A stretch of DNA of 40,177 nucleotides from CAVQBP01 sp964448105. GTDB taxonomy: Bacteria; Bacteroidota; Ignavibacteria; Ignavibacteriales; Ignavibacteriaceae. Of the stretch, positions 16,415 through 23,966 are shown piece by piece; the stretch's first letter is position 1; each line of letters opens with the position of its first letter. Under the pieces are notes generated by a model. That model ran no database searches. It was not told where the DNA came from and saw only the letters and a program-made list of their open reading frames with translations. The stretch covers positions 1-40,177 of the forward strand of contig CAYUVK010000040.1 of the NCBI GenBank assembly GCA_964448105.1, in the 5' to 3' direction. The translations under genes were made by a program, and so were the position numbers.

Positions 16415-17263
16415 TTATACTCCGGAGTAGGCACCAAATCCGCCATCGACAGGGATAATGGTACCTGTTATAAATTTTGCATAATCAGATAAAAGAAAGA
16501 GAATAATTCCCTGCAGTTCATCTGCATTTCCAAACCTTTGCATAGGAGTTAGATTTATGATTTTTTTCCCTCTTTCAGTTAAATTACCTGTTTTTTCATC
16601 TGTTAATAAGAACCTGTTCTGGTCAGTTAAAAAGAAACCTGGAGCAACCGCATTAACCCTAACATTTATCCTTGCAAAATGCACTGCCAGCCATTGAGTA
16701 AAATTATTTATTGATGCTTTCGCCGCCGAATACGCAACAATTTTAGTTAACGGCCTAAATGCATTCATAGAAGAAATATTAATGATTGAACCGGCTTTAT
16801 TTTTAACCATAACATCGGCAAAGATAAGGGTTGGCAAAAGAGAGCCTATAAAATTCAGGTCAAATACTTTTTTAATATCATTTAACTCCAATCCAAAGAA
16901 AGTATTTTCAAGATTGCTCAAATCTTTTTCTTCCAAAAATTCTCTTGAAGCAGTTGCTTTAGGAAAATTCCCGCCTGCACAATTAATTAAAAAATCAATT
17001 GTGCCGAATTCATTTAATGTACTTTCCTTGACTTTCATTAGAGTATCTTTATCATTAACATCTGAAGGAAGACCAAGGGTTTTGATATTATATTTCTCTT
17101 TTAGTTCCAATCCTTTCTTTTCAACCTTTTCCTTTGATCGACTAATTAAAACCAAATTAATTCCTGCACTTGCAACAGCATCTACAATAGCAGATCCGAT
17201 TCCGCCGGTGCCTCCTGTTATTACACAAGTTTTCCCTTTTAAAGAAGATAAATCAAAATTCAT
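16415..17263 (-). CDS. uxuB: D-mannonate oxidoreductase (fructuronate reductase), SDR type
   Basis: A short-chain dehydrogenase of 282 residues matching the SDR-type mannonate oxidoreductase of Thermotoga, Bacillus and Bacteroidota, not the larger polyol-dehydrogenase UxuB of E. coli. It reduces D-fructuronate to D-mannonate. Motifs: TGGTGGIG (16-23), NCAGGNFP (94-101), active-site Ser164/165, Tyr178 and Lys182 (AYSAAKAS), and the characteristic C-terminal end PVDGGFGAYSGV. An insert around 105-125 is normal for this subgroup. It follows uxaE by 16 bases, which supplies its substrate, and precedes the second PfkB kinase, with a 27-bp palindrome between them. Confidence 0.9.
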   Translation of the reverse strand: MNFDLSSLKGKTCVITGGTGGIGSAIVDAVASAGINLVLISRSKEKVEKKGLELKEKYNIKTLGLPSDVNDKDTLMKVKESTLNEFGTIDFLINCAGGNFPKATASREFLEEKDLSNLENTFFGLELNDIKKVFDLNFIGSLLPTLIFADVMVKNKAGSIINISSMNAFRPLTKIVAYSAAKASINNFTQWLAVHFARINVRVNAVAPGFFLTDQNRFLLTDEKTGNLTERGKKIINLTPMQRFGNADELQGIILFLLSDYAKFITGTIIPVDGGFGAYSGV

Positions 17264-17279
17264 TTTTTTTCTCTTTTAA

Positions 17280-18821
17280 CTATGAAACATTTTTTTCAAA
17301 TGGTGCGAGATGTTTTCTAAAATGCTTATATAGATATTCATCATAAAGATCTTCGTTTTCTTTTAAGCATTTATATAAATCATCCCTGAAAATATATTTA
17401 TTATTACTATCCCTGTCAGTCAATACTTTACCAAAAGTTACATGCAAAATTTGTCTTACATTATTATCGTCAAAAAGTCCGACTAACTCTTCGTCTTTAT
17501 AATCTTTTGCCGGTTTTAATTTATTTATATCCGCCGAGACATGATAGGTTTTCTTTTCCTGTTCATAAAGTCCTCTTGAAAAATCAAGTATTTTTCTGAA
17601 AAGTTGGGGATCTCTTGCAGCAGTTACTTTAATAGCTTCCAGATAGCTTGTTCCCGCGGTTTTAACATGAATAATAATATTTTTGTTTTCCGAGATAATA
17701 TCGTATACACTAAATTTATCACTACCCGAATGAAGACTTATTTTATAATTACCAAAGAATTCTGCAATAGCCGCATGTTTAACAAAATCCTGCCTGAAAA
17801 CATCTAAATTTCCTTTATAGTCAATACCTTTTTCAAAATCGCCGATAAACCTAGGGGCTAAACTGACAAATTCAACTTTTTTCTTTTTTAATTCATTAAC
17901 AACAAAGAAATGATCAAAGGGTGAGGTAACAGTATCAGTTTCATCTATAGAGATTTCAACTTCATAGTCATAATTCTCAAATGAAGACAAATGATTAAAC
18001 ATTTTTTTACCCTGTAATACAACACCAAAATATTTCAGCACAGCAGAGATTATTTCCCTTTTGGAAGGCGATATAGTGAAGCTGTCATTAATCTTCAGGT
18101 TCTTATTTTCATACCTGTTTAACAATTCATTGTAGCTTTCTTCATATTTATCCCATGGTAAATTTTTAATTTTTTCCTCAATCTCCTGATCACTCATCTT
18201 TTCAACACCCGAAATTACATGGTCGCTTGGATCAAAAGTAAACATTGTAAAGCCGGTATCAACCAAACGATTAATATCCTCAATTGTTTTTAAATGATCA
18301 GCATCAGCACCGAAACCTTCAACATATCCCTCCTGGAAAACAGCCCATACAGCAGCGCTCATAATATCATCAGGGTTACGTTCTGTCCTGGTCATTTCGC
18401 GTATAGATTGCTGTGCAAGAATTACCCCGATTTTTCTATTTTCAATAGATTTAAGATGACCGGGATTAGCCAATCCGATTCTATCACCAAAACCAAAAGA
18501 ATACTTGAGTCCAATTACTTTTGGTCTTGTATATTCGAAATTCTCCTGTATAAGTTTTGCATTTTTATTATTTAAATCGCATTCCTTTATAATATTAAAT
18601 CCGTTTATTTTATTTCCATCAACAATTTTGCCTTCAAATTTTTTCAACAAATTGTTTTCATTTTTTGCGGCTATATATAAATATTTGCTGGAATCCCGTT
18701 TTCCAATAAAGAATACACAGTCTTCCAATTCATTAAATGAATTAGCATAAATTGATACATTTTCATTTAGAACTTTCAATTCATTAAATTCTGCAACATT
18801 GCTTTTTTCATCTGTTTTCAT
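17280..18821 (-). CDS. uxaE: Tagaturonate epimerase family protein
   Basis: A 513-residue enzyme of the UxaE family, which interconverts D-tagaturonate and D-fructuronate. This lets galacturonate join the glucuronate/mannonate branch without altronate enzymes. Recognisable blocks are YSFGFGDRIGLANPGH (about 107), AQQSIREMTRTERNPDDIM (about 136), GFGADADHLK (about 170), SLHSGSDKFSVYD (about 362) and HVKTAGTSYLEAI (about 385); the His/Asp-rich blocks look like metal-site candidates. The second ATG (18821) is preferred because AGGA lies 7 bases upstream of it. ATG 18827, two codons earlier, is nearly on top of that site. It is preceded by an ExuT-type transporter and followed by uxuB. Confidence 0.9.
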   Translation of the reverse strand: MKTDEKSNVAEFNELKVLNENVSIYANSFNELEDCVFFIGKRDSSKYLYIAAKNENNLLKKFEGKIVDGNKINGFNIIKECDLNNKNAKLIQENFEYTRPKVIGLKYSFGFGDRIGLANPGHLKSIENRKIGVILAQQSIREMTRTERNPDDIMSAAVWAVFQEGYVEGFGADADHLKTIEDINRLVDTGFTMFTFDPSDHVISGVEKMSDQEIEEKIKNLPWDKYEESYNELLNRYENKNLKINDSFTISPSKREIISAVLKYFGVVLQGKKMFNHLSSFENYDYEVEISIDETDTVTSPFDHFFVVNELKKKKVEFVSLAPRFIGDFEKGIDYKGNLDVFRQDFVKHAAIAEFFGNYKISLHSGSDKFSVYDIISENKNIIIHVKTAGTSYLEAIKVTAARDPQLFRKILDFSRGLYEQEKKTYHVSADINKLKPAKDYKDEELVGLFDDNNVRQILHVTFGKVLTDRDSNNKYIFRDDLYKCLKENEDLYDEYLYKHFRKHLAPFEKNVS

Positions 18822-18843
18822 CTTCATTTCCTTTTATTAATTA

Positions 18844-20208
18844 CTAATTTAATCTCGCTGACTCTACTCGCTTCATCTTAGGTGCAAGCAGGTTTATTAA
18901 TACCCAGGCAATTATATAAGCTGACCCGCAAACAAAAAACATTATGTAGTAGCCTGTTTCAATAGAGCCTAAAGCTTTATAATGATCAAGAATAATTCCT
19001 GCAAATGCAGCTATTAGAATTCCGCCAACAGAACCAGCCATTCCTCCAAGTCCTGTTACCGATGCAACAGCTCTCTTTGGAAACATATCGGAAGTAATAG
19101 TGAAAATATTTGCAGACCATGCCTGGTGTGCAGAAGCTGCAATTCCAATAATAATAATTGCAAACCAGGGACTATATTGCCCCAAAGCCTGGGCAGAAAT
19201 AACGGGAATAACCAACAAAGCAAAAATTAACATTGCTGTTCTACGGGCTTTATAAACTTCCCATCCCATCTTAATAAATTTTCCGGAAAGCCATCCGCCG
19301 AAAATACTGCCAACTGTTGTCATTGTATAAACAACAGCTATTGGAAGTGCTACTTTTGTTTTAGTCATTCCGTATTGTTTATCGAGGAATGAGGGGAGCC
19401 AAAAAAGATAAAACCACCAGACAGGATCAGTAAGAAATTTTCCGATAACAAAAGCCCATGATTGCCTGATCCCCAGCAGCTTAATCCAGCTGATTTTTAC
19501 TACTGAATCTTCCTGGTCTGTTTTCTCATCAAGGTCACTATGAATATATTCAAACTCCGGTTTTAACAATTTTTTATGTTTTCTAGGAATTTCATAAACT
19601 TTGAGCCAGAAGATTAACCAAATAAGACCAATTGCACCGGTAAATATAAATGCCTCCTGCCAGCCGTATGCAACTGCAATAAATGGAACTGTAAGCGGCG
19701 CAACTATTGCCCCGACATTTGTTCCGGAGTTGAAAATCCCGGTTGCCAAGGCTCTTTCCTTTTTAGGGAACCATTCGGCAACAGTTTTAATAGCCGCCGG
19801 AAAATTTCCAGCTTCGCTTAATCCTAAAAAACCACGGGCAGTCATAAAACCTACTGTGCTGCGTGCAAATGCATGCCCGATTGCGGCAAAACTCCATACC
19901 GTTAATGATAAAGCATATCCCAACTTAGTTCCCAGCTTATCGATTAACCACCCCATAAATAACATACCTATACCATAACAAACCTGAAATGCAACAACGA
20001 CACTAGCATAATCGGATTCAGTCCAGTGAAAAGCAGGATCAAGATAATCATCTTTCAAAAGGCTGATTACTTGGCGGTCGAGATAATTTACAGTTGTAGC
20101 AAAGAAAACCAGGGCAAGGATTGTCCACCTGTATGAACCAACTTTTGCCAGCTTATCTGTAATTAAAGGGTCCGCGGTTTTTTCTTTTTTTGTTTCATTA
20201 TTAGCCAT
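18844..20208 (-). CDS. exuT: MFS hexuronate transporter, ExuT family
   Basis: A major-facilitator protein of 454 residues with about 12 hydrophobic helices and a charged central loop (about 205-235). The N-terminal helix motif VNYLDRQVISLL and the downstream WSFAAIGHAFARS and GLSEAGNFPAAIKTVAEWFPKKERA blocks are typical of the ExuT/anion:cation symporter branch that imports galacturonate and glucuronate across the inner membrane. The start has GAGGG 4 bases upstream. It is followed after about 20 bases by uxaE, so uptake and the first committed epimerisation are coupled. The family is secure; the exact hexuronate cannot be read. Confidence 0.9.
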   Translation of the reverse strand: MANNETKKEKTADPLITDKLAKVGSYRWTILALVFFATTVNYLDRQVISLLKDDYLDPAFHWTESDYASVVVAFQVCYGIGMLFMGWLIDKLGTKLGYALSLTVWSFAAIGHAFARSTVGFMTARGFLGLSEAGNFPAAIKTVAEWFPKKERALATGIFNSGTNVGAIVAPLTVPFIAVAYGWQEAFIFTGAIGLIWLIFWLKVYEIPRKHKKLLKPEFEYIHSDLDEKTDQEDSVVKISWIKLLGIRQSWAFVIGKFLTDPVWWFYLFWLPSFLDKQYGMTKTKVALPIAVVYTMTTVGSIFGGWLSGKFIKMGWEVYKARRTAMLIFALLVIPVISAQALGQYSPWFAIIIIGIAASAHQAWSANIFTITSDMFPKRAVASVTGLGGMAGSVGGILIAAFAGIILDHYKALGSIETGYYIMFFVCGSAYIIAWVLINLLAPKMKRVESARLN

Positions 20209-20359
20209 TCTACCCTCGCATTAATGGTTATTAAGTTATATTACAATAACAGTTTATATATGAAAAGTTTTCAATTACTTTTTTTAGAATATTAATTAAA
20301 AAAATAGCAAAGCGGAGTTGGCGGAATTAATATTTGAATTTAATTTAAATAACAGCTGA

Positions 20360-21394
20360 TTACCTTTCTACTCTTCCTGAACCGCTTCCTTTAGAAAGTT
20401 TTTCAACTTCACTTACTGAAACCAAGTTAAAATCCCCCGGTATTGTTTGTTTCAAACATGAGGCAGCAACGGCAAATTCCAAAGCTTCTTGAGTATTATT
20501 TTTTCTTAAAAGTCCAAATATTAGTCCACCCGAAAACGAATCTCCACCTCCGACTCTGTCTATTATTTGAATCTCGTATCTTTTTGATCTATAAGGCTTT
20601 TTGCAGTTTTTATCGTCATGTAAAATTGCGCTCCAGCCGTTTGTTGAAGCGGAAAAACTTTCTCTTAAAGTGATTGCAACTGTTTTAAAATTGAATTTCT
20701 TCTTCAACTCTTTTGCTAAATTATAATAACCGCTTTCATCTATTTCTGCATTTTCAATATTTGTACTTCCGGCTTTAAAGCCGAGACTTTTTTCAGCATC
20801 TTCTTCATTTGAAATACAAACATCTACATATTCCATAAATGGAATCATAACAGATTGAGCTTCTTTTTCACTCCACAATTTGGCCCTGTAATTTAAATCA
20901 GCGCTAATAATTACGCCCTTTTTCCTGGCCGCTTTACAAGCTTCTATTAAGCACTCCTGGGCATTTTTACCTAAAGCAGGGGTTATGCCCGTCCAGTGAA
21001 ACCATTTCGCATTATCAAATACTTTATCCCAATCAAGTTCATTTTTTATTAATGTTGTAACTGAAGAGTCGCTTCTGTCATAAATTACTTTGGATGCACG
21101 CTGGCTTGCCCCTGTTTCCAAAAAATAAATCCCTATTCTATTTCCTCCCCGAACAATAAAATCCGTTTTTACTCCATGTTTTAACAGGCTATTAACTGCA
21201 GCTTGCCCGATTTCATGTGAGGGAAGCTTACTGATAAAATAACTATCGAATCCATAATTTGATAATGAAACTGCCACATTGGCTTCTCCCCCGCCAAAAC
21301 TGACATCAAAATAATCTGATTGAACGAATCTCTGATAATTTGGTGCTGATAATCTCAACATTAATTCACCAAATGTTAATACTTTATCCGGCAT
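20360..21394 (-). CDS. kdgK: 2-dehydro-3-deoxygluconokinase
   Basis: A PfkB-family kinase of 344 residues that phosphorylates 2-keto-3-deoxygluconate to KDPG. Visible features are LTFGELMLRLSAP at the N-terminus, FGGGEANVAVSLS (about 33), SADLNYRAKLW (about 165), and IDRVGGGDSFSGGLIFG with the catalytic Asp near 285. The C-terminus GSGSGRVER is the form common in KdgK. It follows eda by 76 bases, so KDG to KDPG to pyruvate plus glyceraldehyde 3-phosphate is encoded contiguously. Of the two PfkB kinases in the window this is the better KdgK candidate because of motif fit and its place beside eda. Confidence 0.93.
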   Translation of the reverse strand: MPDKVLTFGELMLRLSAPNYQRFVQSDYFDVSFGGGEANVAVSLSNYGFDSYFISKLPSHEIGQAAVNSLLKHGVKTDFIVRGGNRIGIYFLETGASQRASKVIYDRSDSSVTTLIKNELDWDKVFDNAKWFHWTGITPALGKNAQECLIEACKAARKKGVIISADLNYRAKLWSEKEAQSVMIPFMEYVDVCISNEEDAEKSLGFKAGSTNIENAEIDESGYYNLAKELKKKFNFKTVAITLRESFSASTNGWSAILHDDKNCKKPYRSKRYEIQIIDRVGGGDSFSGGLIFGLLRKNNTQEALEFAVAASCLKQTIPGDFNLVSVSEVEKLSKGSGSGRVER

Positions 21395-21437
21395 AGTCTG
21401 TTTATATTTCCGTCTTTAAATAATATGTTTTACTAAT

Positions 21438-21466
21438 GTGCTACTTACTTTTAAATTGACTGGCAC
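21438..21466. repeat. 29-bp palindromic repeat, copy 2 (decayed)
   Basis: Aligned without gaps to 9555-9583. The right arm keeps TGACTGGCAC exactly, while the left arm has several substitutions (GTGCTACTTACTT), so the hairpin is weakened. It lies in the 76-bp eda-kdgK gap. The two copies, 12 kb apart in the same locus, show that this is a dispersed element rather than a gene-specific terminator. Confidence 0.7.
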
Positions 21467-21470
21467 ATGT

Positions 21471-22115
21471 TTATGTTTCTTTTGCTTTATTTATACTTGC
21501 CATTAACTTTTCTGCATTTTGAGTCAGCAAATTATAATTTTCTTCTTCAACTGCTTTTTTATCCAGTAAAGCTGAACCAACGCCTACGGCACATGCACCT
21601 ATTTTTAACCAATCGCCTGCATTAGTTAATGATACACCCCCCGTGGGCATCAATTTTAAATGCGGCATAGGAGCAAGGACTCCCTTAAAGAATGCCATTC
21701 CAACAATATCAGCGGGAAAAACTTTAACAATATCCGCACCTGCTTCAAATGCAGCTAAAATTTCTGTAGGTGAGAATGCACCCGGTATTACAGGAATATT
21801 GTGTTTTTTTGCTTCCTGAATAATTTCCGGTTTAAATACAGGGCTTACAATATATTTTGCTCCGGCATTAACAGCATCACTTGCGGTTTGTTTATTTAAC
21901 ACGGAACCGACACCTATATTTATATAACCACCAACCGTTTTACTAGCTTCTTCAATCAGTTTTAATGCACCGGGAACGGTCATTGTAATTTCAATAGATT
22001 TAATTCCGCCTTTATAGATTGCTTCTACTACTTTTAACAATTTACGAGGATCTTGCATCCGGATAATAGCAACAGCTTTATTATCAAGAATTATTTTTAA
22101 TGCTTTATTTTCCAC
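21471..22115 (-). CDS. eda: KDPG (2-keto-3-deoxy-6-phosphogluconate) aldolase
   Basis: A class I aldolase of 214 residues that splits KDPG into pyruvate and glyceraldehyde 3-phosphate. Catalytic Glu42 (SIEITMTVPGA), Schiff-base Lys131 (IVKVFPADIVG), Arg19 (AIIRM) and the phosphate-binding LMPTGGVSLTNAGDW are all in place. The start codon is GTG at 22115, supported by AAGGAA about 8 bases upstream. It lies 18 bases after a small membrane-protein gene, so both are likely transcribed together, downstream of a candidate LacI operator. Confidence 0.95.
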   Translation of the reverse strand: MENKALKIILDNKAVAIIRMQDPRKLLKVVEAIYKGGIKSIEITMTVPGALKLIEEASKTVGGYINIGVGSVLNKQTASDAVNAGAKYIVSPVFKPEIIQEAKKHNIPVIPGAFSPTEILAAFEAGADIVKVFPADIVGMAFFKGVLAPMPHLKLMPTGGVSLTNAGDWLKIGACAVGVGSALLDKKAVEEENYNLLTQNAEKLMASINKAKET

Positions 22116-22133
22116 AAATTATTTCCTTAATTT

Positions 22134-22649
22134 TTACAACCTATTTTTATACAGCATAGCTATATCTAATAAAATACTTAAAATTACCGCTAAACCCAAT
22201 TGAAGCAGCAAAGGTGTTGATATTAAATTACTATCAATTAAATTGGACGAAATAAATATATATTTTGCTATATAATAAAAGATCTTTGCGATCAAAATAC
22301 CTGCAAGCATACTCCAAAAATATTTTTTCCAAATGCTAAATAATAAATAGAATATGTAGATATTCATAACTAATTCGGATGTAATTAAGGCTGCCTTTAA
22401 AAAATATGGGTGCGAAGAGACAAAAAACGAAAATGCCGGCAGCGTAAGAGCAAGTAAAAAAGCATTATTTCTTGAAGTAAAAATTATTGCCAGAATAATT
22501 GCCACTCTCATAGGATCAAATAAATAAAGCGGGAAATCTACTAGGTGAGAAATAGTAGGTATAAAGAAAACTACGGATACCAATAATATATTAAAAGCCG
22601 ATTTTTTAACGACTTCATTTGAATAAATATAGGAGTAAATGTTTTCCAA
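22134..22649 (-). CDS. Small integral membrane protein, function unknown
   Basis: A 171-residue protein with five or six hydrophobic segments (about 15-33, 46-60, 62-80, 84-108, 112-132, 145-166), short loops and a basic C-terminus. I do not recognise its family. Size and topology are comparable with substrate-binding (S) components of ECF-type transporters, with a weak FDPMRVAIILAIIFTSRNN stretch, but this is only a resemblance. The start is TTG at 22649 with GGAAT upstream; no in-frame ATG exists before residue 48. It is the first gene after a LacI-type regulator, directly behind the candidate operator, and is followed by eda after 18 bases. That strongly suggests a role tied to uronate uptake or use. 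Confidence 0.6.
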   Translation of the reverse strand: MENIYSYIYSNEVVKKSAFNILLVSVVFFIPTISHLVDFPLYLFDPMRVAIILAIIFTSRNNAFLLALTLPAFSFFVSSHPYFLKAALITSELVMNIYIFYLLFSIWKKYFWSMLAGILIAKIFYYIAKYIFISSNLIDSNLISTPLLLQLGLAVILSILLDIAMLYKNRL

Positions 22650-22677
22650 GTTTTTATTCCATTATCAATTTTGAAAA

Positions 22678-22693
22678 AATTTAACGTTAAATT
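22678..22693. promoter_or_regulatory. Candidate LacI-family operator
   Basis: A perfect 16-bp palindrome AATTTAACGTTAAATT centred on CG, the symmetry typical of LacI-family operators. It lies 29-44 bases before the start codon of the small membrane-protein gene, in the 177-bp gap after the LacI regulator gene. I did not find by eye another equally good copy upstream of other genes in the window. Confidence 0.6.
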
Positions 22694-22826
22694 AAAAAAA
22701 AATCCTATATTTATTAAATCTTAACAAAATAAATTAGAAGAAATTTTACCTTTTAATTTTTAGAGACTTTATCCAAAAAAATTAAGTTTTCATCTTTTTA
22801 CTTAAGTATTAGACAGAGTAATTCAT

Positions 22827-23864
22827 CTATTTTAATAATTCTTTCTGCATTTTTGCTGTTTCTCTAATGATTAAGCCGGTGGGTAGTTCAATATGTCTTG
22901 GAATATAATCTGTAGGATTATTAATAATCTCAAGAATTAATTCGACAGATTTTCTTCCTAGTTCTTCTGTCGGTTGATCAACACAACTAAGTGATGGTGA
23001 AAGAAATCTATTGACATCACTGTTCCCGAAACACATGATATCAATATCATCAGGAATTTTTAGACCCAGTTCGGAAAGCGCAGCATAAACACCTAAAGCT
23101 ACCGGATAAGTGACGGCAAAAATAAAATCAGGCAAATTACCTGATTTATATAATTTCATAAATCCATGATATCCGTCGACTTCTCCGAATCCTCCGTACA
23201 CAACCCAATCGGGATTTATCGGGATGTTGTATTTTTTCATTGCTTCTTCAAAACCTAAATATCTTCTTTGACCGATATTTATTTCCTGATAACCTGCAAT
23301 ATGTGCAATTTTTTTATAACCAAGCTGGATTGCATGTTCGATTGCTAAAAAAGAACCTCCCCTATCATCAACAGTCACACTACTGAATTCAGGTAAATCT
23401 ACAACTCTATCCATAAAAACTAAAGGAACATTATAATTTTTTATAGTGTTAAATATTTCATAATCTTTAGTTTGCTGGGAAATTGAAATTAGCAATCCAT
23501 CTACGCGCATAGAGAGCAGCGATCGGATATGCTTTTTTTCACGTTCAGCATTTTCTTGTGAAACTGTTAAAATAATTTCATAATTATTTTCCAAGGCAGC
23601 TTCATAAATTGATTCTATTACGGAACCAAAAAAATAATGAGCAATTTTGGGAACGACGAGTCCGATAGTATGGGAGTTTTTTGACGATAAATTTCTCGCC
23701 ATAAAATTGGGAGTATAACCCAATTCTTTTGCTACAGCTTTCACTTTTTGTGCTGTTTCAAAGGAAATATCCGGATGCCCTCTCAATGCCTTTGATACGG
23801 TTACTTTAGATACATTGAGCCTTTTTGCAATGTCATCTAAAGTTATTTGAAATTTTTTATTCAT
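22827..23864 (-). CDS. LacI-family transcriptional regulator of the pectin/uronate locus
   Basis: A 345-residue LacI/GalR regulator. The N-terminal helix-turn-helix is clear (TLDDIAKRLNVSKVTVSKALRGHPDISFET region, about 8-37), followed by the hinge ELGYTPNFMARNLSS and a periplasmic-binding-protein-like effector domain beginning TIGLVVPKI (about 67). The C-terminal domain has the usual VDDRGG (about 167), PDDIDIMCFGNSD (about 277) and SCVDQPTEELGRKSVELI (about 298). It sits at the junction between the extracytoplasmic enzymes (upstream) and the cytoplasmic catabolic genes (downstream), so it probably controls one or both. The effector is likely a uronate or KDG, by context only. 'aactttatc' is directly repeated just upstream of its start. 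Confidence 0.93.
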   Translation of the reverse strand: MNKKFQITLDDIAKRLNVSKVTVSKALRGHPDISFETAQKVKAVAKELGYTPNFMARNLSSKNSHTIGLVVPKIAHYFFGSVIESIYEAALENNYEIILTVSQENAEREKKHIRSLLSMRVDGLLISISQQTKDYEIFNTIKNYNVPLVFMDRVVDLPEFSSVTVDDRGGSFLAIEHAIQLGYKKIAHIAGYQEINIGQRRYLGFEEAMKKYNIPINPDWVVYGGFGEVDGYHGFMKLYKSGNLPDFIFAVTYPVALGVYAALSELGLKIPDDIDIMCFGNSDVNRFLSPSLSCVDQPTEELGRKSVELILEIINNPTDYIPRHIELPTGLIIRETAKMQKELLK

Positions 23865-23966
23865 TGTAGTTATAACTTTATCGGTAACTTTATCAATTAA
23901 ATTTATTAAAATTTTTTCTAATAAGGAATAAAATAATCAACAAAATTTGGTGTATTAATGGATTTT

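Noticed and set aside
16782..17279. 165-codon plus-strand frame over uxuB
   Set aside because: It is a shadow of uxuB on the opposite strand with low-complexity F/S/L-rich composition.
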